DNA of 64,000 nt. Source: Streptosporangium amethystogenes. Its GTDB lineage: Bacteria; Actinomycetota; Actinomycetes; Streptosporangiales; Streptosporangiaceae. Position 1 is the stretch's first letter. Each line of letters opens with the position of its first letter. This document shows positions 60,980 through 64,000 of this stretch, in pieces. The notes beneath the pieces are model-generated. The model was given only the letters and a program-made list of their open reading frames with translations. It made no database searches and was not told the origin of the DNA. The position numbers were made by a program, and so were the translations under genes. The DNA is taken from NCBI RefSeq assembly GCF_000721075.1, contig NZ_JOEQ01000026.1, positions 1-64,000 of the forward strand, read 5' to 3'.

Positions 60980-62038
60980 GTGAGTTTCGAACGGGATCTG
61001 GTGTCGCCGGACGTCGAGGGCGACGAGAGGAACATCGAGGCGGCGCTGCGGCCCAAGCGGCTTGAGGAGTTCATCGGTCAGGCACGGGTGCGCGAGCAAC
61101 TGTCCCTGGTGCTGCAGAGCGCGCTGCGGCGCAACCGGCCGCCGGACCACGTGCTGATGAGCGGCGGTCCCGGGCTGGGCAAGACGACTCTCTCCATGAT
61201 CATTGCGACCGAGCTCTCCGTGCCGCTCCGGATCACCTCGGGGCCCGCGCTTGAGCGGGCCGGCGACCTCGCGGCGATCCTGTCGACCCTCTCGGCGGGC
61301 GAGGTCCTGTTCATCGACGAGATCCACCGCATGGCCAGGCCCGCCGAGGAGATGCTCTACCTCGCGATGGAGGACTTCCGCGTCGACATCGTGGTGGGCA
61401 AGGGGCCGGGGGCGACCGCGATCCCGCTGGAGATCGCCCCGTTCACCCTGGTCGGGGCCACCACCAGGGCCGGCATGCTCCCCGCGCCGCTGCGTGACCG
61501 CTTCGGCTTCGTCGCACACATGGACTTCTACGGGGTCGCCGAACTGGAGGAGGTGCTGCACCGCTCCTCGCGCCTGCTGGGCGTGACGCTGCCGGGCGAC
61601 GCCGCCACCGAGATCGCCGGCCGCTCGCGGGGCACGCCCCGTATCGCCAACCGTCTGCTGCGCAGGGTCCGCGACTTCGCCGAGGTGCGCGCGGAAGGCG
61701 TCATCACCAGGGACGTCGCCTCCGCCGCGCTCAATCTCTACGAGGTCGACGCCGAGGGGCTCGACAGGCTCGACCGGGCGGTGCTCGGAGCGCTGCTGCG
61801 CAAGTTCGGTGGCGGCCCGGTGGGGCTGTCGACGCTGGCGGTCGCGGTGGGGGAGGAGCCGGAGACGGTCGAGGTGGTCGCCGAGCCGTTCCTGGTGCGG
61901 CAGGGCCTGCTGGCCCGCACCCCCCGTGGCCGGGTCGCGACCGCCGCGGCCTGGATCCATCTGGGGCTGGTGCCCCCGCCGGACGCCTTCGGCGCCTCGC
62001 TCCTCATCGATCTTGGGGATGATGCTGAGCAAATCTAG
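60980..62038 (+). CDS. ruvB: Holliday-junction branch-migration ATPase RuvB
   Basis: A 352-residue AAA+ motor driving branch migration with RuvA. Walker [16 protein letters not shown], Walker [10 protein letters not shown], the sensor [11 protein letters not shown], the arginine finger region APLRDRFG and a C-terminal winged helix. The start is GTG 60980. It lies 73 bases after ruvA without an intervening terminator, so it belongs to the SOS unit. Confidence 0.95.
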   Translation: MSFERDLVSPDVEGDERNIEAALRPKRLEEFIGQARVREQLSLVLQSALRRNRPPDHVLMSGGPGLGKTTLSMIIATELSVPLRITSGPALERAGDLAAILSTLSAGEVLFIDEIHRMARPAEEMLYLAMEDFRVDIVVGKGPGATAIPLEIAPFTLVGATTRAGMLPAPLRDRFGFVAHMDFYGVAELEEVLHRSSRLLGVTLPGDAATEIAGRSRGTPRIANRLLRRVRDFAEVRAEGVITRDVASAALNLYEVDAEGLDRLDRAVLGALLRKFGGGPVGLSTLAVAVGEEPETVEVVAEPFLVRQGLLARTPRGRVATAAAWIHLGLVPPPDAFGASLLIDLGDDAEQI

Positions 62039-62264
62039 CGTTGTGGATCGGTAGGGGAGACGTACAAGCTTGATCACAGATAGATGACAACTGTATCGAA
62101 ATGGGAACTTCCCTGCGTGCCGGATCGTGACCTCGTTGCCGTGCTTCTAACAACTCGCCTAAACTCCGAGCCTTGGCTGGCTGTGTAGGCTGACGTGCTG
62201 AGCGGCATGGTCGTATATGACGTCCGGTTTCACGCCGGTCATTCTCAAGAGAGGGAGCGGCCCT

Positions 62265-62627
62265 GTGGGCGGCAACTATTCAAGTCTGATCATGATCGCT
62301 CTCATGGTCGTGGTTTTCTACTTCCTGCTGATCCGACCGCAGCGCAAGCGGCAGCAGGAGCAGGCCAAGATGCAGAACAGCCTCGCGCCGGGCACCGGTG
62401 TCATGACCACGACGGGTCTTTTCGGGACCGTGGTGGCCATCGACGCCGACGACGTGATCCTGGAGATCGCCCCCGGTGTGGAGACCCGCTGGGTGAAGGC
62501 GGCGATCGGCCGCGTCCTGGTTCCCGTCGACGATGTGGAGGAGGATGTCAAGGCCGCCGACCACGATGTCGCGGAGACCGCCGAGCAGCAGAGCGAAGAG
62601 CGCGACTCGACGAGCAAGAAACTGTGA
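62265..62627 (+). CDS. yajC: YajC, preprotein translocase accessory subunit
   Basis: A 120-residue single-span membrane protein of the SecDF-YajC complex. The membrane segment LIMIALMVVVFYFLLI runs into RPQRKRQQEQAKM, and the cytoplasmic beta domain holds LAPGTGVMTTTGLFGTVVAI. The GTG at 62265 gives MGGNYSSL and lies 8 bases after GGGAG; an upstream ATG at 62217 adds 16 residues with no family similarity. secD follows. Confidence 0.9.
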   Translation: MGGNYSSLIMIALMVVVFYFLLIRPQRKRQQEQAKMQNSLAPGTGVMTTTGLFGTVVAIDADDVILEIAPGVETRWVKAAIGRVLVPVDDVEEDVKAADHDVAETAEQQSEERDSTSKKL

Positions 62628-62667
62628 ATAGGTTCACCACCAATCCCCTATAACCGAAAGTCGACCA

Positions 62668-64000
62668 GTGGCCCGACCGACCAGCGGCCAGAGCAAACCG
62701 GGGCGTATGCTCCTGCTGCTTCTGGCGATCATTCTCGCCATGGGAGGGGTGATGCTCCTCAACAAGGCGTACACCCCGGAATATGGCCTCGACCTCGCCG
62801 GCGGCACGACAGTGACGCTGCAGCCCATCACCCCGAACGGAAGCGCTCCCTCCCAGGAGAGTCTCGATCTGGCGGTGAACATCATCCGCGAGCGGGTGAA
62901 CGGCAGCGGCATCTCCGACGCCGAGGTCGCCAAGTCCGGTGACAACATCGTCATCTCCGTCCCCGGAGTTGGCCAGGAGGAAGTCGTCAAGCTGGTCGGC
63001 ACCACTGCGGAACTGCGGTTCCGCCAGGTGCTGGCGATCGGGGCCGGATCACCTCCGCCCCCCGGGGAGCTGGCTACCCAGGCGCCGACGCCATCCCCCT
63101 CCCCCACCACCTCCGGGGGCAAGGGAACCAGGGCGCCCAGGCCCACCGAGTCCACGGTGCCGAAGCCGGCCACGACGGCCGCCCCCGGCGCGAGCACCTC
63201 GCCCGCCGGGCGCGCCCTGTCGTCGGGGCTGCTCAAACCAAGTCCAAAAGCCAGCCCCGAGTCCTCTACGGAGCCTGCTCAACCCGGTGACCAGTCTGCC
63301 AAGCCGGGTGGCGGCACCACCGCGCCGACGGCCCCGCCGATGGCGGCCGACGACCCCATGGCGGGCGTCGACCCCACCGGGATCGACCCGGCGGCCCTCA
63401 AGGAGTTCCAGACGCTCGACTGCGCCAAGCAGACGAACCGAGGGGCACAGGACGCGCCGGACAAGCAGTACGTGGGCTGCAGCACCGACGGCAGCACCAA
63501 GTTCGTCCTCGACAAGGCGGCCGTGACCGGCACCTCGATCGACAGCGCGTCCTCGGGCGTCGACCAGACCACCGGGGAGTGGCTTGTCCAGCTCTCCTTC
63601 AAGGGCCAGGGCCCCGACCAGTGGTCGAAGGTCACCACCACCGCCTTCAACTCGCAGGCCCCCCGCAACCAGATCGCCATGGTCCTCGACGGCATGGTCA
63701 TCTCCGCGCCCGTCATCCAGGAGCCGATCACCGGCGGCCGTGCGCAGATCTCCGGTAACTTCACCCAGGCGAGCGCCGACGAACTGGCCAACCAGCTCAA
63801 GTACGGCGCACTCCCGCTGAAGTTCGAGAAGAGCTCCATCGACGAGGTCTCCTCCACCCTGGGCGCCGACCAGCTGCGCGGCGGCCTCATCGCGGGCGCG
63901 ATCGGCCTGCTGCTGGTCGTGATCTACTCGATGCTCTACTACCGGGGCCTGGGCGTCGTCTCGGTGCTGAGCCTTCTGGTGGCGACGCTCGTGACCTACC
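62668..64000 (+). CDS. secD: Protein-export membrane protein SecD (3' end outside the window)
   Basis: The first 444 residues of SecD, which with SecF uses the proton gradient to pull proteins out of the translocon. The start (GTG 62668) leads to one membrane helix (GRMLLLLLAIILAMGGVMLL), YGLDLAGGTTVTLQP and the periplasmic P1 base ISVPGVGQEEVVKLVGTTAE. Residues about 126-235 are a Pro/Ser/Thr-rich low-complexity insertion. P1 head and base continue (NQIAMVLDGMVISAPVIQEP, ITGGRAQISGNFT), and the next membrane helix begins at about residue 412 (GGLIAGAIGLLLVVIY). The rest lies beyond 64000. Confidence 0.93.
   Translation, partial: MARPTSGQSKPGRMLLLLLAIILAMGGVMLLNKAYTPEYGLDLAGGTTVTLQPITPNGSAPSQESLDLAVNIIRERVNGSGISDAEVAKSGDNIVISVPGVGQEEVVKLVGTTAELRFRQVLAIGAGSPPPPGELATQAPTPSPSPTTSGGKGTRAPRPTESTVPKPATTAAPGASTSPAGRALSSGLLKPSPKASPESSTEPAQPGDQSAKPGGGTTAPTAPPMAADDPMAGVDPTGIDPAALKEFQTLDCAKQTNRGAQDAPDKQYVGCSTDGSTKFVLDKAAVTGTSIDSASSGVDQTTGEWLVQLSFKGQGPDQWSKVTTTAFNSQAPRNQIAMVLDGMVISAPVIQEPITGGRAQISGNFTQASADELANQLKYGALPLKFEKSSIDEVSSTLGADQLRGGLIAGAIGLLLVVIYSMLYYRGLGVVSVLSLLVATLVTY

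Noticed and set aside
1..64000. CRISPR array, riboswitch or intact insertion sequence
   Set aside because: No regularly spaced repeats, no recognisable riboswitch cores and no complete transposase were seen by reading. A profile search (Infernal, ISfinder) would be decisive.

Overview
The window is high-GC actinobacterial DNA. The gene order at its right end (thrS, HIT, pgsA, PIM acyltransferase, pimA, pdxS, pdxT, yebC, ruvC-ruvA-ruvB, yajC, secD), an SsgB sporulation regulator, predicted F420/FMN-type luciferase-like oxidoreductases and GTG/TTG starts all point to a sporulating actinomycete. Streptosporangiaceae and relatives are my best guess, but this is inferred from gene content, not from a marker search. 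No rRNA, CRISPR array or intact insertion sequence was seen. Four tRNA genes are present.

Layout. 1-2.9 kb is a graveyard of secondary-metabolite genes: a sugar-kinase scrap, a polyketide synthase AT-KR relic fused to a phosphopantetheinyl transferase that then breaks, and a deleted, frameshifted ABC exporter. 3.0-7.3 kb has a secreted CE1-type esterase with a CBM2, an HSL-family esterase, a PcaF-like thiolase preceded by a coupled 27-codon ORF, and a tiny secreted protein. 7.5-9.4 kb is a biotin ECF transporter (bioY-M-N) behind a palindrome. 9.4-9.9 kb holds scraps, including a TnpB fragment. 9.9-15.7 kb is a five-gene minus-strand operon (NCS1 permease, luciferase-like oxidoreductase, M24 peptidase-fold hydrolase, threonine-synthase-like PLP enzyme, second luciferase-like oxidoreductase). 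Every junction is an ATGA overlap, and a PucR regulator is divergent: it looks like an uncharacterised catabolic pathway. 17-21.2 kb has manA and a zinc-ribbon TetR regulator divergent from an MFS exporter. 21.5-21.8 kb is a tRNA cluster (Gly, Cys, Val).

22-27.6 kb carries hutH, a beta-hydroxyacid dehydrogenase fused to a RidA domain with a divergent LysR, and a LysR-pabB-pabC run for p-aminobenzoate. 27.6-30.2 kb has a divergent LVIVD lipoprotein/DUF305 lipoprotein pair and ssgB. 30.6 kb is tRNA-Val(CAC). 31.4-35.0 kb is a 1199-residue secreted GH87-type alpha-1,3-glucanase. 35.1-41.3 kb holds recQ, a TrkA-type protein, another luciferase-like oxidoreductase, a PAP2-like membrane protein, dapD and a GH25 protein.

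41.4-64 kb is the conserved housekeeping block: thrS, Asp23/Gls24, HIT, a 704-residue membrane protein, a GH10-like secreted protein, an EF-G paralogue, the phosphatidylinositol mannoside genes, a DUF3048 lipoprotein, PLP synthase (pdxS and pdxT separated by a terminator), yebC, an antiporter, the RuvABC resolvasome behind a LexA-type SOS box, then yajC and the start of secD, which runs off the window.
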